NCBI RefSeq assembly: GCF_014200495.1
Contig: NZ_JACHBY010000001.1
Coordinates: 434,001-498,000, forward strand
From: Mucilaginibacter geliditolerans
Lineage (GTDB): Bacteria > Bacteroidota > Bacteroidia > Sphingobacteriales > Sphingobacteriaceae
Direction: 5' to 3'
DNA: 64,000 nucleotides
Below the pieces are notes generated by a model. The model was given only the letters and a program-made list of their open reading frames with translations. It did no database searches and was not told the origin of the DNA. The position numbers and the translations under genes were made by a program. Shown in pieces: positions 26,477 through 37,000 of the stretch (position 1 is the first letter of the stretch; every line of letters begins with the position of its first letter).

Positions 26477-27448
26477 CTAATGGGATACGATTACCTGATC
26501 GACAATATGGATTACACCATTGGTCGCCACTATGTCCGGGTGTATGATATGTGTAAGCCCTACATTTCCAATGGCAAAAATTGAGAAACCATCAGCCTGT
26601 ACATAATAGTTAGCTCCAGCAAGTGCATATCCACCAATAAAAGCTGAAGTAAAAACCTTACCGGGAATAATATAGGTGTCTATATAGTATTGCAAATTAG
26701 AGGGGGCATCTGCATAGATTGCCGCAATATCAGGGTAGCCGAATTTTTTGTAGGCTTCATTGGTAGGGGCAAAAAGTGTATAATAAAGTGCAGCATCACC
26801 GGTAATATAGGGATTGGGAGGTGGCGGTACCGAAAACATGGCATCATAACCAATATGCTTAAGAGCTGCTGCGAAAAAAGTAAGATCAGGCGACTTGTTG
26901 ATCAGATCAAATATGTCAGTCGTCGGCGGGAACGGCATTCTTTTTAATTTATGTAAAGCGCCATCACCCAAATCCATACTTGAACCGGCTACCAACGGGA
27001 TACCATCAAAAAAGATCCCGTAATAGTTTTTAGTAATTCTTGGTTTAAACGTTGGGTTTTGGGATTGTACATCCTCCGCATAAAATCCTACCAAGCTGGC
27101 AGCGCTGATTTTGCCAAAAGTTATATCATATTTAAGCACCAATGCTAATGCCTGAGGATCATACTTATTGATGCTATCCAGTGTAAGGCCGACATTGATA
27201 AATGCTGAATCCACCGGGGCAAATACCGTAAATGGGCCACCAGTACTAAACGTTTCCGCATTATACATTCCTGCTCTTTTTAACGCTGCCTGATAAAGGC
27301 CCAGATTTTTACTGGTACTGATGTATTGAAAAACCGTTTGTTTTGCCTGATTAAATTGATTCGCATTTTCTTTCTTACAGGATATTAAGAAGAAAAGTGG
27401 CAGAAACAACGAAACAATGATGATACGGCATCGGTTGTTTATTTTCAT
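26477..27448 (-). CDS. Fasciclin (FAS1) domain lipoprotein D
   Basis: 323 residues from the ATG at 27446-27448 (MKINNRCRIII); an ATG 30 bp upstream is possible but would put ten mostly basic residues before the signal. The lipobox is FFLISCKKE. Two FAS1 domains follow: about 35-165 (GGPFTVFAPVDSAFINVGL) and about 175-323 (YYTLFAPTNEAYKKFGYP, ending ATNGVIHIVDQVIVSH). FAS1 domains mediate adhesion and occur in surface lipoproteins. It is the last of four consecutive FAS1 genes. Confidence 0.9.
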   Translation of the reverse strand: MKINNRCRIIIVSLFLPLFFLISCKKENANQFNQAKQTVFQYISTSKNLGLYQAALKRAGMYNAETFSTGGPFTVFAPVDSAFINVGLTLDSINKYDPQALALVLKYDITFGKISAASLVGFYAEDVQSQNPTFKPRITKNYYGIFFDGIPLVAGSSMDLGDGALHKLKRMPFPPTTDIFDLINKSPDLTFFAAALKHIGYDAMFSVPPPPNPYITGDAALYYTLFAPTNEAYKKFGYPDIAAIYADAPSNLQYYIDTYIIPGKVFTSAFIGGYALAGANYYVQADGFSIFAIGNVGLTHIIHPDIVATNGVIHIVDQVIVSH

Positions 27449-27489
27449 TTTTTTTTGATATTTATATTTTGTTCCCATATAAAAAGCAT

Positions 27490-28563
27490 TTAAGGAATAA
27501 GTACCTGGTTAATAATATGGATCACCCCGTTGCCACACGGAATATCAGCGTAATTAATAGTTCCATCATAAAATACTGGGGTAGGAATCTGAGATGGAAT
27601 GCCATTATTACCACTACCTAAAAAAGTGATAGCGTGAAAACCGCTTGGATATCCTCCGATAACTACTTTTCCCCCATACAGCATAACCACGCCTGTTGGA
27701 TCTGCTTGCATATTTCGGTACAGATCACCTTCGAAATACCGGCCCTTAATGATATGATATTTTAAAAATGCAGTAAGCTTTACAGGGTCAGCGGTAAGGA
27801 TACTATCCAGCGTACTTACCCCTAAATTTTTACCCAGTTGCCCCGACTTATAAAAGGCTGTATTTGAAGGGGCCAATAGTGTATATTCATCAGTACCGGA
27901 TAATAGTGAAACATCAAGCTTGCAACGCTGTAAAGCAGCGGAAAACATGGTGAGCGTTGTATCGTTATGTATATGATCAACCAGCTTCTGATATATTTCC
28001 GGGTTCATGACTTGTGGCAGCAACTGGATCAGCCCATTGAAGGCCCGATTGTCTATACTACTCAATACCAATCCATTAACTGTAACTATAGTATCGCTAC
28101 CATTCAAATATTTGGTAACATAAACATTGCCACCTCCATGTGTTAAAAAGGGCTTGTTTTGAACCAATGGAAGACTTTTAAACGAAATACTTCCGTTCAG
28201 GATGCAGTAACGCATAATATTTTGAACACGGCCCACGCTACCAAAATAGTAAAAGCCATACTGGGTAACACCCTCCATTAAAAAGGCATTATTATCAGGG
28301 GCTAGGAAAGTATATGGGCCGGGCTTGGCAAGCGTATCAATCAAACCGGCATATTGCAATCCGGCATACACAACATTTAAACTAAAGTTATCATTCAATA
28401 CAAAATCTATCGTACTTCCGCTTCCGGCATCCGGGGTTTTAACAATCTGATTATCTTTTTTGCAGCCGTTTACAGCCAAAATAAATAACACCGCGCAAAT
28501 CCCCTGTTTAAAGAATTTACATCGATTATTGTTCCTATGTTTTATATTCATCATCAGTATCAT
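27490..28563 (-). CDS. Fasciclin (FAS1) domain lipoprotein C
   Basis: 357 residues. The lipobox is LAVNGCKKD. Two FAS1 domains: GPYTFLAPDNNAFLMEG in the first, EYTLLAPSNTAFYKSG and NGVIHIINQVLIP in the second. The ATG overlaps the upstream stop by one base (TAATG at 28565-28561), which suggests translational coupling; Met4 or Met5 are alternative starts. Probable surface-exposed adhesion-type protein. No enzyme motif is seen. Confidence 0.9.
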   Translation of the reverse strand: MILMMNIKHRNNNRCKFFKQGICAVLFILAVNGCKKDNQIVKTPDAGSGSTIDFVLNDNFSLNVVYAGLQYAGLIDTLAKPGPYTFLAPDNNAFLMEGVTQYGFYYFGSVGRVQNIMRYCILNGSISFKSLPLVQNKPFLTHGGGNVYVTKYLNGSDTIVTVNGLVLSSIDNRAFNGLIQLLPQVMNPEIYQKLVDHIHNDTTLTMFSAALQRCKLDVSLLSGTDEYTLLAPSNTAFYKSGQLGKNLGVSTLDSILTADPVKLTAFLKYHIIKGRYFEGDLYRNMQADPTGVVMLYGGKVVIGGYPSGFHAITFLGSGNNGIPSQIPTPVFYDGTINYADIPCGNGVIHIINQVLIP

Positions 28564-29813
28564 TATTTCACGATGGGATAAAAAAGTTTATCAATCTTAT
28601 ATAAAGCCCCGTTCGAGGCAATAAAATTATTCACAGGATGTAGCGCGGAGACATCAAGGGGCAATACAACAAGTGGTGATGCCGGGTCGCTGTTCCATTT
28701 AATATTTACCACGCCGTTGCTGGCTGAAAAAATTAAGGGCGTTGCATACCCCAAACCCGGCCCCAAGTAATTATTGTAAACACCATTGTTAATAGCCGGA
28801 TCGAGCAGGTTATTATAAAATATCCTTATAATACCTACAAATGTGCTTGGATCGCCTTGAGCAACGTTATAGTTATAAAGGATATGATGTTTTAATACGC
28901 TATCTACCGGCGAAAAATTAAATGCTGGATAATCAGCACCGTAGCCTGTTTGTGAGCGCAGTGCAAACTGTCTGATATCATTTACCGTATAAAAGCCGGC
29001 ATCGTTAAATGCCTTATTTGTAGGTGCCAGTACGGTTGGATAAAAGCTTGCATAATTATTTCCGTAAATCGAGAACTTTATTGGATTACTAAAAGTAGCT
29101 ACATCGTCTGAAAAAGGGTCTGGAAGACCGGTCGCGGCATCACGTATGCTGTCAGCAATGATCAGGGACTGGTTATATAAGGTTAAATCCGGGTCCGACT
29201 TAATGACATCATATAAGGTTCTTGATGGAATACCGGTAATCAGGCTATTGATCAGATATATATACCCGTTCGTTGTTTGAATTGCAGGCTTGCTTTTTAC
29301 AACGGCTATGCCATTTAAATATAATACCTTATTTTCTTTAATAAATAAGGGAGGCACAACTACCGACCCAAATCCGTGTATGTCGGATACGGTGTCTTGC
29401 TGTAAGGTTGTTACCTGTTTGCTGGTTATACTGCTTGTAAGCGCGTTATCATCATAAACCCCGTTTGCAATATGGTACATGATCAGCTTACGCAGGGAAT
29501 CTATAGGAAGCTTCGTAATACCCGCAGCATCTAGCCCTGCTGCCTTCATGGCTGAATCTGTAGGTGCAAATATGGTAAACCCGCTATTAGGCGTTATAAC
29601 CGAAGCAAGCGCCAGTCTGTTAAATGCCTGGTAAAATAAGGTTAAAGAGCTTTCTCCAGCCAGCGTTTTCACCATATCCTGTCCTTTAAAGGGGAGAGGG
29701 ATAGCTTTTACAATTTCACCGTCCGATGGCTTTAAACACCCGCTGAGCAGAATGGAAAAGCTTAACCCGAAAATTGCAAGCAGTATATTTGTTTGTAATA
29801 ATTTCTTTTTCAT
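28563..29813 (-). CDS. Fasciclin (FAS1) domain lipoprotein B
   Basis: 416 residues from the ATG at 29811-29813 (MKKKLLQTNILLAIFG), chosen because it begins a lipoprotein signal (lipobox SILLSGCLKP). A start 81 bp upstream would run into the preceding gene. FAS1 motifs: SGFTIFAPTDSAMKAAGL, TNGYIYLINSLITGIP, YPTVLAPTNKAFNDAGFY and SNGALYKIDKLFYP, so two FAS1 domains, the second with a long insertion. It overlaps the next gene by one base. Confidence 0.9.
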   Translation of the reverse strand: MKKKLLQTNILLAIFGLSFSILLSGCLKPSDGEIVKAIPLPFKGQDMVKTLAGESSLTLFYQAFNRLALASVITPNSGFTIFAPTDSAMKAAGLDAAGITKLPIDSLRKLIMYHIANGVYDDNALTSSITSKQVTTLQQDTVSDIHGFGSVVVPPLFIKENKVLYLNGIAVVKSKPAIQTTNGYIYLINSLITGIPSRTLYDVIKSDPDLTLYNQSLIIADSIRDAATGLPDPFSDDVATFSNPIKFSIYGNNYASFYPTVLAPTNKAFNDAGFYTVNDIRQFALRSQTGYGADYPAFNFSPVDSVLKHHILYNYNVAQGDPSTFVGIIRIFYNNLLDPAINNGVYNNYLGPGLGYATPLIFSASNGVVNIKWNSDPASPLVVLPLDVSALHPVNNFIASNGALYKIDKLFYPIVK

Positions 29814-29829
29814 AAAATCAGTTTGAATA

Positions 29830-30906
29830 TTATCGGTGGATTTTAGCGCTATCAGGCAAGACGGGTAAATCGCTTGTCCCGTGTACAACTCCATTTACAG
29901 CCAGATGGTCAGGGTCGCTGAAGCCTATTGGCGCATAGGTTGCGTCATAAAGATATGGGTCTCCATAATCAGGGGGGAAAGGATTAGCTTGAATAGCTAT
30001 ATAATTATATGGCACTACTCCATAGCTAACACCGTTATAACGGTCGGCGGTAAACAGCAGCAAAACGTCGGGAGTTACATAAGCAGGAAAAGTTGGCTGA
30101 AGGGGTGCATCAAAAAAATCGCTTAAAAAAAATAATTGCGGCGATAATATATCTGCACTGAATAAGAATTTTTTATAGGTAAGTGTATCTAAATTTGCAA
30201 TTGCCGCCTGATCTATCCCATTCTGTATAAAATCATTGTTGGTAGGAGCCAATACAACAAAAGGCCCCGGCTTGTCAAGCATGTTAAACAGTCCGAATTG
30301 CTTGAGCGCCTGCACAAAATAGCTGTATTGTGGTGTGCTCTCCAAATACGCCTTTACAGATGCTGCGGGATAGTTTAATACCTTACTGAGATCCATGATA
30401 TATCCATTGCTGGCTGCTATATCCAATTTATTAACCGTTACACCATTAATATGTAGAATTTGGTTGCCTACATATTGGGTTTGCTGAGGCCCAGGAATGG
30501 GTACTGAAAAATAAACCAGCTGACCGGCCAGGCTTTTATAAGCAAAGTCAATAGTTTGCGGAATGGACGCGTATGAGATACTTGCCGGTATAATATGATA
30601 ACTGATTATTTTTTTTAATGTGGCAGTATCAATACGGGAAAGGCTGTCAGCATTAATCCCCGACAAAGTAAAGGCATCGTTGTCAGGTGCCAATACAGTA
30701 AACGGGCCTTTGCCTTCCAGTGTTTTATCCAACCCGGTACGTTCCAGTGCCGTGTAAAACATACTGTAAGAGAAGTTATTCTTTAAAATGGTTAGCAGCG
30801 GCCTGCTGCCTGTTGCCTGTGATGATATGGCTTCTGGTTCTTTAACACAGGCCGCCTGCATACCTAATAATAATACGCCGGCAATCAATAAATAGCTATT
30901 TTTCAT
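29830..30906 (-). CDS. Fasciclin (FAS1) domain lipoprotein A
   Basis: 358 residues from the ATG at 30904-30906 (MKNSYLLIAGVLLLGM). It has a lipobox-like signal MQAACVKEP. Two FAS1 domains: GPFTVLAPDNDAFTLSGI with SNGYIMDLSKVL, then GPFVVLAPTNNDFIQNGI with VNGVVHGTSDL. The start is chosen because the longer frame would overlap the upstream gene and lacks a signal peptide at its N-terminus. First of four paralogous FAS1 genes after the two DUF4397-like lipoproteins. Confidence 0.9.
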   Translation of the reverse strand: MKNSYLLIAGVLLLGMQAACVKEPEAISSQATGSRPLLTILKNNFSYSMFYTALERTGLDKTLEGKGPFTVLAPDNDAFTLSGINADSLSRIDTATLKKIISYHIIPASISYASIPQTIDFAYKSLAGQLVYFSVPIPGPQQTQYVGNQILHINGVTVNKLDIAASNGYIMDLSKVLNYPAASVKAYLESTPQYSYFVQALKQFGLFNMLDKPGPFVVLAPTNNDFIQNGIDQAAIANLDTLTYKKFLFSADILSPQLFFLSDFFDAPLQPTFPAYVTPDVLLLFTADRYNGVSYGVVPYNYIAIQANPFPPDYGDPYLYDATYAPIGFSDPDHLAVNGVVHGTSDLPVLPDSAKIHR

Positions 30907-30913
30907 TGGTCGT

Positions 30914-32197
30914 TTAATTTTTAGGTATCTCATTAAAGCCCCGTTGGACCTGCATCAGGTACACCCGGTCATAAACTATCTCCATAATATTCAATGTGCC
31001 GTATACATGGTAAGTGTTACCTGTATTTACAACCAGGTTAAGATTAGGCGTATAGTTTGTCACGGAAGAATTTCTCGTATCATAATTATTGATGGTATTC
31101 GGATCTGCACTACAGTCTAGTCGAAACGTTTCGACTGGAAATGTATTTGGATTAGAAACAGGGGAATCAGCATTACTCAGCACGAAACTGAAATAGGGAA
31201 GCGAACCCTGATAATTAGCTGGGTTACTTAAAGGAACGGGACTGTAGGTGCGAATCAGGGCCTGGTAAAAAAATGAACTTTCAGGTAGCAAAGGCAGGGT
31301 CAGGTATGGGATGTCAGTATCCATTTTAGTATTTAAAGTGGTATAGTAATTATTATCGTATCCCGGATATGGGTTATATGAAAAATACGTGGCGTTGGAG
31401 ATAGCATCATTTAAGATATTGTAAGAATAGTTGATGTTTATTTTATCCCAAAAGAAAAACCCTGAACCATATTGCCCCGCTATAGGTGTTTTGCCTGAAA
31501 GATTGGTAAAACCGACATAGACCTTATCAGCCTGAAATGACTGATGAATAAATTGTTCCTGACGGATGTATAAGCCGTATTTATTATTGTCCAGGTCCCG
31601 GGAAGTTACTTCCAGTGTGTAAACTTCTCCTTTCTCAAAATTTACGGTGGTGTCCAATAAAATATTCCCTCGTTGGGCCGTTGAGAGATCTTTAAAACCG
31701 ACAGCATTCTGGGGCCTTACCACAAACATGATACGGTGCTTACCGGATGGCGCCTGCGCCCATGCAGAAAGATCAAAACCATTTATAAACGAAGCGGAAA
31801 GTACCGGCGCATTGCCGGGATACTCATGATTTACGGGATATAACACCGGTGGCTCAAGGATATAGCTACCATTTACATACCCTATAAGCTGGTCGCCTGT
31901 AGAACTGTTAGCTTCATTTATGGGATACGATAAACTGAATAATTGCCTGGTGCCTAAAGCATCGCCGATAACGGCTGCATCATTGGGGATACCGGCGCCG
32001 TCGGTTTTTGGGTCCATTAAAAAAGTTAAGAACGGTGCAGCCTGCTGACTATGAAAAACATCAACCGGGTTATTTAAGTCATTAAATACCCGGATATACG
32101 CGGGGTCTTTTAATGAAGGAATTATAGCATATTTCTTGCATCCAGCGATAAAAGCCATAAAAGACAGTAAAAGAAAACTTAGTTTATATATTTTCAT
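30914..32197 (-). CDS. Surface lipoprotein, DUF4397-like N-terminus
   Basis: 427 residues. The lipobox is AFIAGCKKY (Cys20). The N-terminal part (AYIRVFNDLNNPVDVFHSQQ) resembles the DUF4397 start, in which a strand RVFNxxxNPVDV is followed by a variable loop. The remainder is beta-rich, with many Asn/Tyr/Pro residues and no enzyme motif. It lies 7 bp from both neighbours' boundaries, so it is operonic with the TonB receptor upstream and the FAS1 genes downstream. Assignment to DUF4397 is tentative; a cell-surface lipoprotein is the supported call. Confidence 0.7.
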   Translation of the reverse strand: MKIYKLSFLLLSFMAFIAGCKKYAIIPSLKDPAYIRVFNDLNNPVDVFHSQQAAPFLTFLMDPKTDGAGIPNDAAVIGDALGTRQLFSLSYPINEANSSTGDQLIGYVNGSYILEPPVLYPVNHEYPGNAPVLSASFINGFDLSAWAQAPSGKHRIMFVVRPQNAVGFKDLSTAQRGNILLDTTVNFEKGEVYTLEVTSRDLDNNKYGLYIRQEQFIHQSFQADKVYVGFTNLSGKTPIAGQYGSGFFFWDKININYSYNILNDAISNATYFSYNPYPGYDNNYYTTLNTKMDTDIPYLTLPLLPESSFFYQALIRTYSPVPLSNPANYQGSLPYFSFVLSNADSPVSNPNTFPVETFRLDCSADPNTINNYDTRNSSVTNYTPNLNLVVNTGNTYHVYGTLNIMEIVYDRVYLMQVQRGFNEIPKN

Positions 32198-32204
32198 AAG
32201 ATGC

Positions 32205-34058
32205 TTACTTGTTATGTTTAATGACGATCAGTTTGGCTTTGTCAGTGGTTCCCGAGGCATTGATCGCCCCTACCAGCGCCACTGTATAAATTCCCGTTTC
32301 TGCCGTTTTAAATTGGGGAGCTGTATACAAAGCAGGATTGGCTATAAAGGCCTGCAATACATTAATTGGCGCAACGGTAGTTAATAATAACCCTGGCACC
32401 TCCGGTTTATCCCCGGGTTTTGACTGATATCCCCGGATTAATTGAGGGACTATGCCTTTTTCCGAATTACCGAACGGGACACCGGTAGCAGCAGGCGAAA
32501 CAAATGGTAATGAATATAAGATGGATGAATTATTGGGAGGCATGGCGCCGGGCGCCAGATTTACATATGCACTAAAAAAACGGATTGTATCTCCCTTATC
32601 TATCCCTGAAGCTGCTACAGCCGGTAAAAACAATTGATTATCGTTGGTAAAGGTAGCATAGGGAAGATCAGGGCTTAGGTTAAGGAATCGGCTTTCTAAG
32701 GCATAATTATATTGCCCCCTGCGCAGGGTACCGTTGGTACCATCGTCGGGTGCAACATATCCGCTCTGACTGGATTGGCTTAAATAAAGGGTACCCGTCA
32801 TATCATTCGCTTCAAATAACAGGGCGGGTTTGCCATCAGGCTGATCATAGGCCCAAATGGTATAATTATCATAGGGGAAAAGCTTGATATCCTTATCCGC
32901 CAATACATTGCCGCTTTGATCTTTTGCCTGGATATGATGGGTTCCCTGTACATAGATCTGGTATGGGGCTTGTTGCGCGGTATTAGCGGTAACCGAACCG
33001 GCGTAAGGAAGCGGGCCGCCCAAAGGCTGGCCATCCACATTAATGGTTAACTGTTTACCGGGTATTGCGTTAACCGCCTGCATTGCGGCATAAGTGCTGT
33101 TAACACCCGGGTCAAGTTCAGTAATTACCCGGTATGAATTTATAGGCATACCTGAAGTAAATCTATTAACATCTCTGTACAAAGGCTGAATATTTTCAGA
33201 TACAATGATGCTGTAAACCCCACCTGGTTTAAACGTGCGCACCCTTGGTATAAGGCCTTCCTGTGGCAGCGGCCCAAAATTGCCCGGTATGTAATAAGCC
33301 GAACTGGGAATTTCAGCTAACTGCCTGGTCACATCTATTGCGCCGTTGGCAATAAACAGTTTAAACTGGTATGCCCTGTATGGCAATTCCACATAACCCG
33401 ACGCTGCACCCTGGGCCACATTATTTAATGCCGGGCTAACCGGGCTGCCATCGGCATACGTGAGAGAAACAGGGCCCTTTATATTCAAGCCCGACGGGTC
33501 GCCATAAACGTTACTCCCCAGGTTAATAACCCTTATTTTAAAGTTCTGGGAGTTGGTTGGAGGCACGTTGTCGCGGTTAACAACTTTAAAATGGCCATTC
33601 GGCATCAAATAATAATCTTGCGGTTGCGTTGCATTATTCATGATTGTTGTGTCTATTGTTGATTGCTCACCTACAGAACCAGATGTAATAGTAGATTGAA
33701 TCAGCATAGTAAAGTGAGCTTTTCCATCCTTATCTAACAAGCTGTTAGGCACAACGAAAGGACTTCCATCATCCCCGTTTGTCCAGATACCGGTAGGGAA
33801 AATTGATAAACCCAGTGCTGTACCTGTTGTAGGCGTATTAGGATTTGCATAAGCAGTAAGCGGGATGCTGTTTACGGTCACATCGGTGGGGTCATCAAAA
33901 TTATATAACCGGATGGCAGATGCAGATTTATCGGCAACGTTCAATAATGGAATGGTGCCATATAGGTTCTCTTTTTTACAGCTATTTGTAAGTATGGTAA
34001 ATAACAGCAACAAAAACATGCTGCAATAAGCTGGTTTATAAATTAATGTTCTTTTCAT
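32205..34058 (-). CDS. Large surface lipoprotein with DUF4397-like repeats
   Basis: 617 residues with a lipobox TILTNSCKKE. Beta-rich with at least three DUF4397-like units, seen as recurring strands: SASAIRLYNFDDPTDVTVN, FKIRVINLGSNVYG, and AMQAVNAIPGKQLTINVDGQ. It follows the TonB receptor by 6 bp, the position SusD takes in a nutrient locus, so it may be the receptor's surface partner. It is not a SusD fold by sequence. No catalytic residues are visible. Confidence 0.7.
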   Translation of the reverse strand: MKRTLIYKPAYCSMFLLLLFTILTNSCKKENLYGTIPLLNVADKSASAIRLYNFDDPTDVTVNSIPLTAYANPNTPTTGTALGLSIFPTGIWTNGDDGSPFVVPNSLLDKDGKAHFTMLIQSTITSGSVGEQSTIDTTIMNNATQPQDYYLMPNGHFKVVNRDNVPPTNSQNFKIRVINLGSNVYGDPSGLNIKGPVSLTYADGSPVSPALNNVAQGAASGYVELPYRAYQFKLFIANGAIDVTRQLAEIPSSAYYIPGNFGPLPQEGLIPRVRTFKPGGVYSIIVSENIQPLYRDVNRFTSGMPINSYRVITELDPGVNSTYAAMQAVNAIPGKQLTINVDGQPLGGPLPYAGSVTANTAQQAPYQIYVQGTHHIQAKDQSGNVLADKDIKLFPYDNYTIWAYDQPDGKPALLFEANDMTGTLYLSQSSQSGYVAPDDGTNGTLRRGQYNYALESRFLNLSPDLPYATFTNDNQLFLPAVAASGIDKGDTIRFFSAYVNLAPGAMPPNNSSILYSLPFVSPAATGVPFGNSEKGIVPQLIRGYQSKPGDKPEVPGLLLTTVAPINVLQAFIANPALYTAPQFKTAETGIYTVALVGAINASGTTDKAKLIVIKHNK

Positions 34059-34064
34059 ATCTTT

Positions 34065-37000
34065 TTAGAATAATTTATAGGTAAGCCCCAGTGAAAATTC
34101 AGCGCCTTTATGGTACATGCTGTAGATATATTCATTGCCGTAATATTTGCCATCATTACCTGGGTTGGTATATACCTCCTTGTAGGGCGGGTCCAAAATA
34201 TTTTTAGCAAAACCTTTCACTATCCATTTTTTGCCCAATTTCTGGCTGAACACCAGGTCAAGTGTAGGTGTTGGCCGGTCATAAAGATCAGGGGTCCCAT
34301 CCAACTGTACCTGGATCAGTCTTGCGCCAACCATGTTAAAGCTTGTGGTTATATCCGTACCAGTGGCGGTGTTTGCATAATCCAGGTAAGCATTAATGGA
34401 ATAAGGCGCTTGCTCAAATACGGGGCTTGTAGCTGGTGAGTGCCTGTCATTAATGCGCGAAGCAGCTAAACGTGCAGGATTTTTATCTATCGTACTTTCA
34501 TCCAATAATAAATTAGAACCAATAAACAGATATTTAAGCGGGTCCCACGTTTTACCCAAATCCTTACGGGCTTCCAGCTCCACACCATATACCCTACCCA
34601 CATTTGGATCATTTTCATAGATTATCAGCGGGAATTCAGGCGCTGTAGATTGATTACCCTGTGATGTATAGGTAAATACTTTTTCTAATGAATTATCAAT
34701 GGTTTTAGTGAATGCTGATGCCGATAAAACTTCACCTGGTCCGGTAAACCATTCCCATCTGAAATCTGCACTTTTGGTTAGTTGATTAACCAGGTTAGGA
34801 TTACCGCCAACAACAGCAAATTGGAAAGGATCAAATTCATAAATATTGGTAAGTTCCCGTAATTCGGGCCGGGCCAGTGAAGTGCTGTAGGCCAGCCTGA
34901 AATTCATGTCCTTTATTTTTGAATAGGTTAAGTTTACTGAATAATAAGGCTTGTAATTTTGTATATAGCTGGTATTGGGCTGGCTGGTGCTGTATTTTAC
35001 AGATTGATTGGGCAGTCCGCTGAGTGCATTTAAATTAGGTGGAACGTATACACCTGTTGTATCTACATGCGCTCTTATGTCAGTGGATTCAAACCGCACA
35101 CCACCGGTAATTCGGAGCGTTTCAGTGATATGAGCATCCAGCATTCCATAAAAGGCACGCGTTTCATAAGAGCCGGTATAATTATTAGGCGACTTCTGTA
35201 TCTGGTATAAAAAGCCACCAACTCTCGGCTGTCCTGCATTATCATACTGTGAAGGATCCTGTAAACCTATATTGCTTGGCGAAACCAATTGGTTAAGGTT
35301 ACCATTTGCGTTGTTTAGTAGCTGGGCACCACCTCCGCCTAAATTAGAACCGGGTAAACCCAGGATCTGTTCTGTATAATCCCTATTTCTTTTCAAATAG
35401 TTGAAACCAAATTTTAAGAGCTGGCTCAATTTCCCGATTTTAAATGGCTGGCTCAGATCGGCCTTGGCATTATAATTGGTTTCATCTAAATTCCGGTACT
35501 GACGACCGTTAGGATCGGCAACAATAATACTACTATAATCATTTCCTACTCCATGTACTAAACCGCTGACAAAACTGTAAGTATCTGAGCCTATACCTAC
35601 GCCATTCGGGTCGACGAACCGCTGTGTACGATAATCGGCCAGATCGGTAGAGCGAAAGTCAGGGTCATTCTGGGTACTTTTTGAAGTACTTAAATTGTAG
35701 CTAAGTTTCGGCGACCAATCTTTATCCAAAAATTTGTGTTCCCCTTGTATATTGTAGGTATTAAATGTCCGGTAGGTAGTCCGAAGCTGGTTAATAGTGT
35801 TATAGACCGGAAAGTTCAGACCTGTATTTTGCCAGGAACCGTTAAGGTTGCTACCTTGCGATTCAGCGCCGCGGCTTCCCAAAAACTGCGCCTGAATTTC
35901 ATTGCGATTATTGAACTGATATGTAAGACCGATCAAGCCTCCATAGTTTATAGTTTCAGTCCCGGTATTTTCCTTGTAACTTAAATAATCGTCCAAACGC
36001 GGAGCAGCGGGCGATATAAAATTGGGAATATGAAGCGGATTAAATATAGTTGGCGAACCGGTAACTACGCCCTGAAACAAGCTGTACTGGTTCCGTTCCC
36101 CATTATAAATATCTGTTGTGCGCTGGTAGTAATTGGCACTGATAACCACACCTAAGGTATGACCATGGAATATTTTGTAAGAGTTACCAAAAGATAGGGT
36201 ATAAACCTGGTTTGGATCAGCTTGCTTGTTTTGAGTCGTAAGTATGGGATCAAAACTCTGCATAATCTTGCTGACCCTTAATGCTTCAATAGTTTGTTCC
36301 GGACTGTTACGGCTTTGGATAAACAGGTTTTGGATTTCCGTTAATCCCCCCGGATATTGTTTTGCCAGGTTAATAAAATCAGGGCTAAGGTCATGCTTAC
36401 TTACGTTTTGACCAAAAAAGCCAAGGTCGCTGTTGTAAAAGCTATTATAATTGCCACCTAATCCAACAGTAGAGTTAAAACCGGATTGCGCGGTAAATTC
36501 CAGCACCAATGATTCGGGTACCGATTTGGTTTTAAGCTCGATCATCCCTGCCGATGCGTCGGCGGGCCTGTCAGGGCTCAATGTTTTATAAACGGTTATG
36601 TTATCCAATAACGCTGCCGGTACAAGGTCAAGCGGTACTGCGCTGCGTTCGGGATTTGCAGATGATAAACGGGCGCCATTCAATTCGGCAATTACACTAC
36701 GGTCGCCCAGTCCCCTTATCGCCACATATTTATCATCCGTAATGGTAACACCGGTAACCCTTTGCAATGCTTGTGTGGTAGTGATACTAGCTGTTTTTTC
36801 AATATTCTGTGCCGATATCGCATCTGAAACAACAGCGGAGTTCTTACGGTCATTCAATAGTACAGTTTCATTGGCTGCTCTTCTTCTTGCCTCTACCCTC
36901 ACCTCATTCAGCGAGGTGGCTGAAACTTGTAAGAAGATGTTTAGTGTAGTTGTTGTTGATTGCTTTACCGTTACGTCAGGTATCTTTTTTGATTCATACC

